From assembly GCA_934446485.1 (NCBI GenBank), contig CAKSEM010000031.1:1-10787 (forward strand): DNA of 10,787 nt. The letters run 5' to 3'. A program made the position numbers and the translations under genes. The notes beneath the pieces were generated by a model, which was given only the letters and a program-made list of their open reading frames with translations, was not told the DNA's origin and made no database searches. The number at the start of each line of letters is the position of its first letter. Position 1 is the first letter of the stretch. The DNA comes from an uncultured Eubacteriales bacterium (GTDB lineage Bacteria; Bacillota; Clostridia; Oscillospirales; CAG-272). Of the stretch, positions 3,831 to 10,787 are shown piece after piece.

Positions 3831-5918
3831 ATGTTTGATAACTACAGAAAGTTCAGCTACGAGCTTGCCGGACGGACACTGACCGTCGAGACCGGCAAGA
3901 TGGCGGGGCTCGCAAACGGCTCCGCACTGGTTCGCTACGGCGACACCGCGATCCTCGCGTGTGCCACGGCATCCGCACGTCCGCGCGACGGGATCGATTT
4001 CCTGCCGCTGTCCATCGATTTTGAGGAGCGTCTCTACTCGGTAGGACGCATCCCCGGCAGCTTCATGAGACGCGAGGGACGACCGAGCGAGAAGGCTATT
4101 CTCACCTCACGCGTCATTGACCGCCCCATCCGTCCGCTCTTCCCGAAGGATCTGCGCAACGATATCGCGATATCGCTGCTCGTCCTCTCGGTCGATTACG
4201 ACTGCTCGCCCGAGATCGTCGGTATGATCGGCGCGTCCATCGCGCTCTCAATCTCCGATATTCCGTGGAACGGCCCGATCGGCGGCGTGTTCGTCGGCTT
4301 GACCGAGGAGGAAGGTATAGTAATAAACCCGACCTCCGAGCAGAGACACCGCAGCAGCCTTGAGCTTACCGTTGCCGCATCCGAAAAGAAGGTCGTCATG
4401 ATCGAGGCGGGCGCAAAGGAAGTCTCCGACGACGTTATGTTTGACGCTATCATGAAGGCTCACGAGGAGATCCGCGGTCTCGTCGGATTCATCAACTCCA
4501 TCGTTGCCGAGATCGGCAAGCCGAAGTTCGAGTATGCGTCATGCGAGCTTGACCACGATATGTTCGACCGCGTGTTCGCATTCTGTGAACACGACGTTAT
4601 GGCAGCGCTCGACACAGACGACAAGAACGTGCGCGACGCACGTATGGAGCCGATCCGCGACGCTATCATGGCAGAGTTCTCCGAGGAGTACCCCGACCTT
4701 GAGACCGTTTATCCCGAGCTCATCTACAAAATTCAGAAGAAGATCGTCCGCCGTTGGCTCCTCGACGACAAAAAGCGCGTTGACGGTCGTCGCATGGACG
4801 AGATCAGACCGCTTGCAGCCGAGGTAGGACTTTTCAAGAGAACACACGGCTCAGGACTCTTCACAAGAGGTCAGACTCAGGTCATGACCATCGCAACGCT
4901 CGGTCCCATGTCCGATGCTCAGATGCTCGACGGCATCTCCGAGGACACCGAGAAGCGCTATATGCACCACTACAATATGCCCGGCTACTCCGTCGGCGAA
5001 GCAAAGTCCTCGAGAAGCCCCGGACGCCGCGAGATCGGTCACGGCGCTCTTGCCGAGCGATCGCTCATTCCGGTGCTCCCCTCCGTTGAGGAGTTCCCGT
5101 ATGCGATCCGTCTCGTATCCGAGGTCATAAGCTCTAACGGATCCACCTCACAGGGCTCCGTATGCGGCTCCACGCTCGCGCTTATGGATGCAGGCGTGCC
5201 GATCAAGGCGCCCGTCGCCGGAATCTCCTGCGGACTCATCACCGAGGGGGATCGGTTCATGACCATGATCGATATTCAGGGACTTGAAGATTTCTACGGA
5301 GACATGGACTTCAAGGTTGCAGGAACTCACAAGGGTATCACCTCGATCCAGATGGATCTGAAAATAGACGGACTAACGCCGGAGATCATCCGCGAAGCTC
5401 TTGCCGTAACACACCGCGGCCGCGACTACATCATCGACGAAGTGCTCCTGAAGGCTATCCCCGCTCCGCGCGAAGAGGTATCCGAGTACGCACCGAAGAT
5501 GCTTACCATGAAGATAGACGTTGACAAGATCAGCGAGGTCATCGGCAAGCAGGGCAAGGTGATCCAGGGCATCGTCGCCGATACAGGCGCAAAGATCGAC
5601 ATCGAGGACGACGGCACGATCTACATTGCATCTCCCGACAAGGCTGCGATCGACGCTGCAAAGGCTGCAATCGACGCTATCGTGTTTGAACCGGAGGTCG
5701 GCGAGATCTACACAGGCCGCGTAACACGAATCATCCCGATCGGAGCATTCGTCGAGTTTGCGCCGAAGAAGGAAGGTCTCGTCCACATCTCGAAGCTCGA
5801 CCGCAAGAGAACCGAAAAGGTCGAGGATGTCTGCCAGGTCGGAGACGAGATGAAAGTCAAGTACCTCGGCACCGATGAAAAGGGTCGCATGAATCTTTCG
5901 AGAAAAGACGCACTCTGA
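3831..5918 (+). CDS. pnp: Polyribonucleotide nucleotidyltransferase (PNPase)
   Basis: The 695-residue enzyme has the family's normal length (about 700). PNPase degrades RNA 3'-to-5' with phosphate, releasing nucleoside diphosphates, and works as a homotrimer in mRNA turnover. Order of domains: first RNase PH-like core (to about 215), helical linker (about 230-300), second RNase PH-like core (about 310-545), KH domain with the GxxG loop GKQG at 572-575, and S1 domain from about 624 to the end. The active-site region is intact: SSNGSTSQGSV (434-444) matches the phosphate-binding stretch, and the acidic residues in GDMDFKVAG (about 490-498) and QMDLK (507-511) are present. YSVGEAKSSRSPGRREIGHG varies slightly from the more common GETGRMGSPGRREIGHG. 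The ATG has GAGAGAGGA upstream at about 10-base spacing. It ends in a clear terminator 24 bases downstream. Confidence 0.98.
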   Translation: MFDNYRKFSYELAGRTLTVETGKMAGLANGSALVRYGDTAILACATASARPRDGIDFLPLSIDFEERLYSVGRIPGSFMRREGRPSEKAILTSRVIDRPIRPLFPKDLRNDIAISLLVLSVDYDCSPEIVGMIGASIALSISDIPWNGPIGGVFVGLTEEEGIVINPTSEQRHRSSLELTVAASEKKVVMIEAGAKEVSDDVMFDAIMKAHEEIRGLVGFINSIVAEIGKPKFEYASCELDHDMFDRVFAFCEHDVMAALDTDDKNVRDARMEPIRDAIMAEFSEEYPDLETVYPELIYKIQKKIVRRWLLDDKKRVDGRRMDEIRPLAAEVGLFKRTHGSGLFTRGQTQVMTIATLGPMSDAQMLDGISEDTEKRYMHHYNMPGYSVGEAKSSRSPGRREIGHGALAERSLIPVLPSVEEFPYAIRLVSEVISSNGSTSQGSVCGSTLALMDAGVPIKAPVAGISCGLITEGDRFMTMIDIQGLEDFYGDMDFKVAGTHKGITSIQMDLKIDGLTPEIIREALAVTHRGRDYIIDEVLLKAIPAPREEVSEYAPKMLTMKIDVDKISEVIGKQGKVIQGIVADTGAKIDIEDDGTIYIASPDKAAIDAAKAAIDAIVFEPEVGEIYTGRVTRIIPIGAFVEFAPKKEGLVHISKLDRKRTEKVEDVCQVGDEMKVKYLGTDEKGRMNLSRKDAL

Positions 5919-5941
5919 TATTTATCCTCACAAATGCTATG

Positions 5942-5980
5942 AAAGAGAGATGCTCCCGTGAGTATCTCTCTTTTCTTCTC
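5942..5980 (+). terminator. Intrinsic terminator of rpsO-pnp
   Basis: AAAGAGAGATGCTC (5942-5955) pairs with GAGTATCTCTCTTT (5960-5973), with one G-T pair and the loop CCGT, followed by a pyrimidine-rich TCTTCTC run. It begins 24 bases after the pnp stop. A GTG inside the loop could open the next reading frame, but that start would lie inside the terminator and is not used. Confidence 0.88.
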
Positions 5981-6017
5981 CCGAATACCCGGGAAATATA
6001 TCGGAAAGGCTATACAT

Positions 6018-7214
6018 ATGAACGATAACAGAAACCCGAAGCAGGATCCGCGTCGCCGCAGCATACCGCCGCACCCCATGACCGAGCGCGAAGCGATCCG
6101 TCGCTCGACCACGCGCCCGAGACGCAGGAAGCCGACAGCCACCGGTATTCTTGCGGTAATCGTCATACTTGCCCTCGTCGCAGTCCTCGCCGTGTGCGGC
6201 TACAACATTGCAACCGGGCGGCACCTGCCGGATGAACACCGCTCGGAACTCGCGGACAGCCTGATGGCGACGGGCAGCTCGGAGACTCAGCTGAGCACTC
6301 CGAATGTCAACCCGTTCACCGAAGAGCGCGTCTCAGATGACGAAATGCACAAGGGCTCTCTGATCCTCGTGAATTTTGCACACGAATATGTATTCCCCAA
6401 GGACGAAAGCTCCCTCGTTTCGATATACGAAAACAAAAACGATTATTATAAGGTAGCGTATACGGACTACAAGCTCGACGAAACGACTCTCCGATGCTTT
6501 AATCGGCTGGTCTCCGAGCTCGGGCGCACCACGGGCGACCGCACGCTTCTCGTGAACAGCTCATACCGCTCATACGAAGATCAGGTGGACGTATACCAAA
6601 GCTTTACCGAATCGAACGGTGCCGATTATGCACAGCGCTACGTGGCTCAGCCCGGGCAGAGCGAGCACCATACGGGACTTGCGCTCGATCTCACGACGAT
6701 GCGTGACGACGGCACCTACGTAGTCATGGAAAACTACGAATATCTGCCGCAGTTCAACGCGCTCGCCGTGCAGCGCGGCTTTACACAGCGGTATCCCGAA
6801 AACAAATACGACTACACACACATCAATACCGAGCCGTGGCACTACCGCTATGTAGGCGTGCCACACGCCTACATAATGTGGCGACTCGGACTCTGCCTTG
6901 AGGAGTATACCGACTACCTACGAACATATACGGCTGACGGGCGTATTCTGACCGTTGCCGACGGAACGGGCGAGCTCGGCGAGTGCAGCAGCGCAACGCT
7001 GCCCGAGACCGGGTACGCCGTGTACTTCTGCCCCGCCTCCGGCAAGGGCGAGACTGTGCTTCCGATACCGACATCGGCATCGTCACACGAGGTGTCCGGC
7101 AACAACGTTGACGGATTTATCGTGACCGCCGTATTCGGCGAGCCGACACTGCCCGAAGCAACGTCTGCCGCAACCGCCCACAGTGCACGTCAGTCACAGA
7201 ATACCGGTGCGTGA
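6018..7214 (+). CDS. Membrane-anchored M15B peptidase, VanY-like D-alanyl-D-alanine carboxypeptidase
   Basis: The 398-residue product begins with a basic cytoplasmic tail (about 1-40, rich in Arg), then one membrane helix (about 42-65) with no obvious cleavage site, placing the rest outside the cell. The catalytic VanY domain spans roughly residues 150-300. Its zinc site is complete: SEHHTGLALD fits the SxHxxGxAxD motif (zinc ligands His217 and Asp224), and TEPWHYRYVG supplies the catalytic Glu272 and the third ligand His275. LVNSSYRSYEDQ upstream is also typical. Such enzymes remove the terminal D-Ala from peptidoglycan stem peptides. The C-terminal 90 residues or so, Thr/Ser/Ala-rich toward the end, match nothing I know. 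The ATG at 6018 has GGAAAGG eight bases upstream; the earlier in-frame GTG lies in the pnp terminator. With no vanA/vanH-type genes near, glycopeptide resistance is not implied; wall remodelling is the safer role. Confidence 0.85.
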   Translation: MNDNRNPKQDPRRRSIPPHPMTEREAIRRSTTRPRRRKPTATGILAVIVILALVAVLAVCGYNIATGRHLPDEHRSELADSLMATGSSETQLSTPNVNPFTEERVSDDEMHKGSLILVNFAHEYVFPKDESSLVSIYENKNDYYKVAYTDYKLDETTLRCFNRLVSELGRTTGDRTLLVNSSYRSYEDQVDVYQSFTESNGADYAQRYVAQPGQSEHHTGLALDLTTMRDDGTYVVMENYEYLPQFNALAVQRGFTQRYPENKYDYTHINTEPWHYRYVGVPHAYIMWRLGLCLEEYTDYLRTYTADGRILTVADGTGELGECSSATLPETGYAVYFCPASGKGETVLPIPTSASSHEVSGNNVDGFIVTAVFGEPTLPEATSAATAHSARQSQNTGA

Positions 7215-7282
7215 TCGCCCAACTATCATTTTAATTCAATGAATCTTCCTCCACTCTTCAAATAGCTGTCACATACCGTGCC

Positions 7283-7288
7283 TATAAT
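7283..7288 (+). promoter_or_regulatory. Possible -10 box upstream of the HtrA-like gene
   Basis: A perfect TATAAT lies 50 bases before the chosen htrA start, in the 123-base gap after the peptidase gene. I find no recognisable -35 hexamer at 16-18 bases, and TG lies two bases rather than one base upstream, so it is only near to an extended -10. It might need an activator or alternative contacts. If used, it supports translation from 7338 rather than 7278. Confidence 0.4.
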
Positions 7289-7337
7289 AGTATCGTACAA
7301 AGATAACGGCAGACTTGCCGGGAAAGGTGCGATAGTT

Positions 7338-8999
7338 ATGGAAAACAAAGATTTCAACGATCTGAACAGAGAAATAAATGAGAGTTCGGCATCGCCGAAG
7401 GAGCCGGAAAACGTCGGAGCTGCACCGACACTCGAAACGAATGTCGAAAAGCCCGCTGCGGCTGTCACCGAAACCGTCGATACATCCGCGGAAAGTGCAA
7501 GGTTGACGGTCACCGACGCCAACACCGGTGTGAGCGAGAACACGGCATCCGCAGGCAACACCGTAACGCCGCAGAACGCTGCAAGCGCGTCGGCGAAAGA
7601 CACCGACGCATCCGAAAAGACAGAACCGAATGCCGCAGCAGGCAGTACCGCAGAAGTCGGCGGAACGGGTGTATCGTCGGAGACTCCGCCGTACTACAAC
7701 CATCTTGCGGGCAGCCCTACGGCAACTCCCGCTCCGCGTCCGACATATCCCGAATACAACACCTCTCACGTAAGCGGATCGGGCAACATATCTTATACCC
7801 CGACCGGTGACGCACCTGCGCACCGCGCAGGCAAGGGCGGACGCATGAGCCGTGCGGGGATCGCGATCCTCGTTATCGCAGGTCTCCTCCTATCGACCGG
7901 CTTCGGCATGATCGGCGCATTTCTCGTAGGCGGCGTGACCTACAGCGACGGCACCGCAGCCGGCGGCGATAACACACCCTCCGTCATCTACAAGACGGTC
8001 GAACACGCGGTCGGAACCGCAGACGGTTCTGATCTGACATATGCCTATGTCGAATCGGCAGTCGGCGATTCTGTCGTCGCAATCTCGACCGAATATAAGA
8101 ACGTCGGACTGTGGCAGCAGTACGTCACCTCAGGTGCCGGCTCCGGAGTCGTGATCTCCGAGGACGGGTACATCATTACTAACAATCACGTCGTGTGCCG
8201 TCAGGACAATTCATCTAAGTACGCAGACACGATCAAGGTATCGATGAAGAACGGCGACAGCTACGACGCGACGGTCGTCGCAGGCGACGCCGACGCCGAT
8301 ATCGCAGTCCTCCGCATAGATGCAGAGGGTCTGACCGCAGCTGTATTCGGCGACAGCGACGGACTTGTGGTCGGTGAGGAGGTCATCGCGATCGGCAACC
8401 CGCTCGGTGAGCTCTCCGGCACCACAACAAACGGTATAATCAGCGCTCTCGCGCGCAAGCTCAAGGTTGACGGAGTCGAGATGAATCTGCTCCAGACGAA
8501 TGCAGCGATCAACCCCGGCAACTCCGGCGGCGGTCTCTTCAATATGAAGGGCGAGCTTATAGGTATTGTTAATGCAAAGTCGTCCGGTACAGGCATTGAA
8601 GGACTCGGCTTCGCGATCCCCGCAAACGATGCTCTGAACGTTGCAACTCAGCTCATCGAAAACGGTCACGTCGAAGGCAGCACCGCAACCGCCAAGATAG
8701 GCATAACTGTCCTGACGGTCAACACCGAGGCTCAGGCAAAGCAGGTCGGCGTCAATGCGCTCGGCGTGTACGTCGCACAGCTCGAGAGCGGATACAACGA
8801 AGACGTGCTTCAGGTCGGCGACCGCATCAGCGCGGTAAACGGTACCGAGATCACGACCGGTCAGGATGTGACGGATATCGTCAAGGCGTCCTCTCCCGGA
8901 GATACTCTGGAGTTCTCGGTATACCGCGACGGCAAGCTTCTGACGCTCAAAGTAAAGTGCTACAGCAAATCGGGCGAAACCGATCAGGTAGACTTCTGA
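7338..8999 (+). CDS. HtrA/DegP-family membrane-anchored serine protease with PDZ domain
   Basis: The 553-residue protein has four parts. Residues 1 to about 168 are a low-complexity cytoplasmic region rich in Ala, Thr, Pro, Ser and Glu, then a membrane helix (about 172-199, GIAILVIAGLLLSTGFGMIG). A trypsin-like domain (about 240-430) follows with the full triad: His284 in TNNHVV, Asp321 in ADIAVLRI, Ser396 in NPGNSGGGLF. A single PDZ domain (about 455-545) includes GVYVAQLESG, VLQVGDRISAVNGTEI and SPGDTLEFSVYRDGK. The layout matches HtrA/YkdA/YvtA-type quality-control proteases of Firmicutes, which degrade or refold misfolded exported proteins outside the membrane. The ATG at 7338 has AAAGGT upstream; an in-frame ATG at 7278 overlaps the possible -10 box and lacks a good ribosome site. 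The two-component genes follow on the same strand. Which HtrA paralogue it is cannot be told here. Confidence 0.93.
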   Translation: MENKDFNDLNREINESSASPKEPENVGAAPTLETNVEKPAAAVTETVDTSAESARLTVTDANTGVSENTASAGNTVTPQNAASASAKDTDASEKTEPNAAAGSTAEVGGTGVSSETPPYYNHLAGSPTATPAPRPTYPEYNTSHVSGSGNISYTPTGDAPAHRAGKGGRMSRAGIAILVIAGLLLSTGFGMIGAFLVGGVTYSDGTAAGGDNTPSVIYKTVEHAVGTADGSDLTYAYVESAVGDSVVAISTEYKNVGLWQQYVTSGAGSGVVISEDGYIITNNHVVCRQDNSSKYADTIKVSMKNGDSYDATVVAGDADADIAVLRIDAEGLTAAVFGDSDGLVVGEEVIAIGNPLGELSGTTTNGIISALARKLKVDGVEMNLLQTNAAINPGNSGGGLFNMKGELIGIVNAKSSGTGIEGLGFAIPANDALNVATQLIENGHVEGSTATAKIGITVLTVNTEAQAKQVGVNALGVYVAQLESGYNEDVLQVGDRISAVNGTEITTGQDVTDIVKASSPGDTLEFSVYRDGKLLTLKVKCYSKSGETDQVDF

Positions 9000-9024
9000 C
9001 ACGGAAAGACATATAAAGATCTCG

Positions 9025-9059
9025 CCCCGACGGAGAGTGAATCCCACTCTCTGTCGGGG
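9025..9059 (+). other. Strong stem-loop between htrA and the response regulator
   Basis: CCCCGACGGAGAGTG (9025-9039) pairs with CACTCTCTGTCGGGG (9045-9059) over 15 positions with one G-T pair and a 5-base loop. It lies 25 bases after the htrA stop and 30 before the next start. Neither strand has a U-tract after it, so full intrinsic termination is doubtful; partial attenuation or mRNA 3'-end protection is more likely. Confidence 0.7.
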
Positions 9060-9089
9060 TGGGTGTGATTTCAGACGGAGGACGAACGG

Positions 9090-9797
9090 ATGTACAAAAT
9101 TCTTGCAGTTGACGATGAGGAAGGCATCCGCCGCCTTATCTCAAAGTACGCAGCCTTTGAAGGGCACGAGATCACGGAGGCAGCCGACGGCATGGAGGCC
9201 CTTCGTATACTTCGAAATGAAAAATTCGACATCGCCGTCATTGATATAATGATGCCCGAGCTCGACGGCTTCTCAACCTGCCGCGAGATCCGAAAATTTT
9301 CGGATATGCCGATCATAATACTGAGCGCACGCGGAGAAGAGTACGACAAGATTAACGGCTTTGAGGTCGGGGTCGATGATTATGTGGTAAAGCCGTTCTC
9401 TCCGAAAGAGCTTATGTTAAGGATAGATGCCGTGATGAAGCGCTACCGCGCAAGAAGCGGCGGCAGCGCGCGCGATGACGAGCCGAAGAAAGAAATATTT
9501 GAGCTCGGCGGGCTGCGCGCCGATATCACAGCCCGTATCGTCTACATAGACGGAGAGCGCATAGAGATGACTCCCAAAGAGTATGACCTCTTCTTCTATA
9601 TGCTGAAAAACCGCAATATAGCGCTCTCTCGCGAACGGCTGATCTCAGAGGTCTGGGGGTACGACTACTTCGGCGACGATCGCACCCTCGACACGCACAT
9701 AAAGCTCCTCAGACGCAGTCTCGGCAAATATGCCGAGCACATCGTGACACTGCGCGGTGTAGGATACAGGTTTGATACCGATGCGAAGATCCGATAA
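9090..9797 (+). CDS. OmpR/PhoB-family two-component response regulator
   Basis: The 235-residue protein has an N-terminal receiver domain (about 1-118) with the acidic pocket Asp8/Asp9, phosphoacceptor Asp52 in AVIDIMMPELDG, Ser79 in IIILSARGEE, Tyr98 and Lys101 in DDYVVKPF. The position normally Thr or Ser is Ser, and the switch position is Tyr, both common. After a basic linker (about 119-135) comes a winged-helix DNA-binding domain (about 136-232) with EMTPKEYDLFFYMLKN, SRERLISEVWGYDYFGDDRT, LDTHIKLLRRSLG and VTLRGVGYRFD, typical for OmpR/PhoB regulators. The ATG has GGAGG eight bases upstream. The kinase gene starts inside its 3' end. Targets are unknown; the preceding htrA gene is a natural candidate by position only. 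Confidence 0.95.
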   Translation: MYKILAVDDEEGIRRLISKYAAFEGHEITEAADGMEALRILRNEKFDIAVIDIMMPELDGFSTCREIRKFSDMPIIILSARGEEYDKINGFEVGVDDYVVKPFSPKELMLRIDAVMKRYRARSGGSARDDEPKKEIFELGGLRADITARIVYIDGERIEMTPKEYDLFFYMLKNRNIALSRERLISEVWGYDYFGDDRTLDTHIKLLRRSLGKYAEHIVTLRGVGYRFDTDAKIR

Positions 9798-10787
9798 ACA
9801 AAAAAACGGTGCGCACACATCGCGAATGTCGATGAAGAGCCGAATATTCGTCTCGTTCATCCTGTTCTCCGCCGTTGTGCTTGCTGTCATGTGGCTCTCA
9901 CAGACCGTGTTCATGGAGAGCCTCTATAAACGGGTGCGTATACATGAAACGGAGCAGTGCTCGCAGAGGCTCGGTGCCGCTGCGGCAGACGACTGCGCAG
10001 ATACCGCGCAGAGCCTATCCGATAAGTACGGCATCTGCATATCCGTATACAGGATTGAAAACGGACACGGGACACTCACCGCCCAGGCACACACGAATTC
10101 CGCCTGCTTCATACACAATGTCGCCTCCGACAACCTTCTCGGAGGGCTGTACGCAAAGGCAAAGAACAGCGGCGGAGAGTGGCGCGAAACCGTCTCTCTT
10201 ACACCGTTCCACAGCAGTGCCGATAGCGGATCGTCCGGCGAGAGCGTGCTCATTGCCTCTGTGACCGAATCGGGCGGCGAAGAACGGCTCACGCTGTTGA
10301 ACACGGAAATATATCCGCTCTCATCAACCGTATCCACCGTTCGGATGATGCTCATATTCGTTAGCGTCATCCTGATCATAACGGCATCTGTAATGTCAGT
10401 CCTACTGTCTCGGCGCCTGTCGCGCCCTGTGGTTGAGATGAGCCGGGAGGCATCGCGCCTCGCACTCGGAAACTACGACGTGCGCTTCGGCGGCGGCGGA
10501 TGCCGCGAGCTCGACGGGCTTGCCGATACGCTCAACCACGCCTCACACGAGCTTGCCGGGCTCGACCGCATGCAGAAGGATCTGATCGCGAATATATCGC
10601 ATGACCTGCGCACTCCGCTTACGATGATAGCAGGCTACAGCGAAATGATGCGCGATATTCCCGGCGAGATGACACCGGAAAATATGCAAACGGTGATAGA
10701 CGAAACGAACCGTCTGACGTCGCTCGTAAACGATATGCTCGATATGTCCCGATTCATATCGGGAAAAAAGACGCTCAATGTGACCCG
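9781..10787 (+). CDS. Sensor histidine kinase, 3' truncated by the window end
   Basis: The frame is open from an ATG at 9781, which overlaps the response-regulator gene by 17 bases, to the window edge (335 codons). The predicted protein has a short basic cytoplasmic start, a first membrane helix (about 21-40), an extracytoplasmic sensor region of about 145 residues, a second helix (about 189-210, MMLIFVSVILIITASVM), a HAMP linker (about 211-265, with RRLSRPVVEMS and LGNYDVRF), and the HisKA dimerisation domain containing NISHDLRTPLTMIAGYSEMM, with phosphoacceptor His274. The ATP-binding domain lies beyond the window. The sensor region matches nothing I recognise and has four cysteines. No strong Shine-Dalgarno precedes 9781, so translation is probably coupled to the regulator; ATGs at 9826 and 9832 are alternatives. 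With the upstream gene it forms a standard regulator-kinase pair. Confidence 0.93.
   Translation, partial: MRRSDKQKNGAHTSRMSMKSRIFVSFILFSAVVLAVMWLSQTVFMESLYKRVRIHETEQCSQRLGAAAADDCADTAQSLSDKYGICISVYRIENGHGTLTAQAHTNSACFIHNVASDNLLGGLYAKAKNSGGEWRETVSLTPFHSSADSGSSGESVLIASVTESGGEERLTLLNTEIYPLSSTVSTVRMMLIFVSVILIITASVMSVLLSRRLSRPVVEMSREASRLALGNYDVRFGGGGCRELDGLADTLNHASHELAGLDRMQKDLIANISHDLRTPLTMIAGYSEMMRDIPGEMTPENMQTVIDETNRLTSLVNDMLDMSRFISGKKTLNVT

Noticed and set aside
5958..6017. GTG start for the M15 peptidase inside the pnp terminator
   Set aside because: The codon lies in the terminator hairpin and has no Shine-Dalgarno; the ATG at 6018 has GGAAAGG at good spacing.
5958..7214. Glycopeptide resistance gene vanY
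   Set aside because: The domain is VanY-like, but no vanH, vanA/B, vanX or van-type regulator genes are adjacent; this is probably a housekeeping wall carboxypeptidase.
7278..7337. Earlier ATG for htrA
   Set aside because: It overlaps the TATAAT at 7283-7288 and lacks a ribosome site; ATG 7338 has AAAGGT upstream.
8211..9047. 278-residue open frame antisense to htrA
   Set aside because: It is a mirror of the GC-biased codon use of htrA, with no family signature, and runs through the hairpin at 9025-9059.

Overview
The window looks like core chromosome of a Gram-positive Firmicute, most likely an uncultured or gut-type member of class Clostridia. The reasons are strong GGAGG-type ribosome binding sites, near-consensus sigma-A promoters, the gene order rpmG-secE-nusG-rplK-rplA, a zinc-ribbon form of L33, a VanY-type M15 peptidase, a membrane-anchored HtrA protease, and mid-to-high GC by eye. 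I cannot name genus or species from the sequence alone. I see no mobile element, CRISPR array, tRNA or rRNA.

Layout. Positions 1-365 hold the 3' end of a plus-strand gene, probably an SGNH/AlgX-like (DHHW-like) surface O-acetylation protein, closed by a strong hairpin terminator (390-428). After a gene-free patch of about 170 bases comes the terminator of the leftward operon (599-634). That operon runs on the minus strand from a perfect TTGACA-17-TATAAT promoter (3088-3116) through a folded leader of about 140 nt to rpmG (L33), secE, nusG, rplK (L11) and rplA (L1). The nusG-rplK gap carries a hairpin that resembles the L1 binding site of 23S rRNA, so L1 autoregulation is likely. The operon stops after rplA; rplJ and rplL, the usual next genes, are absent.

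A second strong promoter (3189-3217) fires rightward, back to back with the first. It feeds a structured leader, rpsO (S15), a gap of about 205 nt with three successive stem-loops and no U-tract terminator, and pnp (PNPase), which ends at a clear terminator (5942-5980). rpsO and pnp are probably cotranscribed, and the stem-loops may be processing sites.

The right third is an envelope-directed plus-strand cluster: a membrane-anchored M15B D,D-carboxypeptidase (VanY-like), an HtrA/DegP-type serine protease with a PDZ domain and a long disordered N-terminus, an OmpR/PhoB-type response regulator, and its overlapping sensor histidine kinase, cut by the window end inside the dimerisation domain. 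A cell-envelope stress module is a plausible reading, but it is inferred only from adjacency.

I did not find an obviously new biological system. The less ordinary material is regulatory: the rpmG leader with mutually exclusive stems and a possible 22-codon ORF overlapping rpmG, the L1-like leader, the rpsO leader, and the rpsO-pnp stem-loop array.
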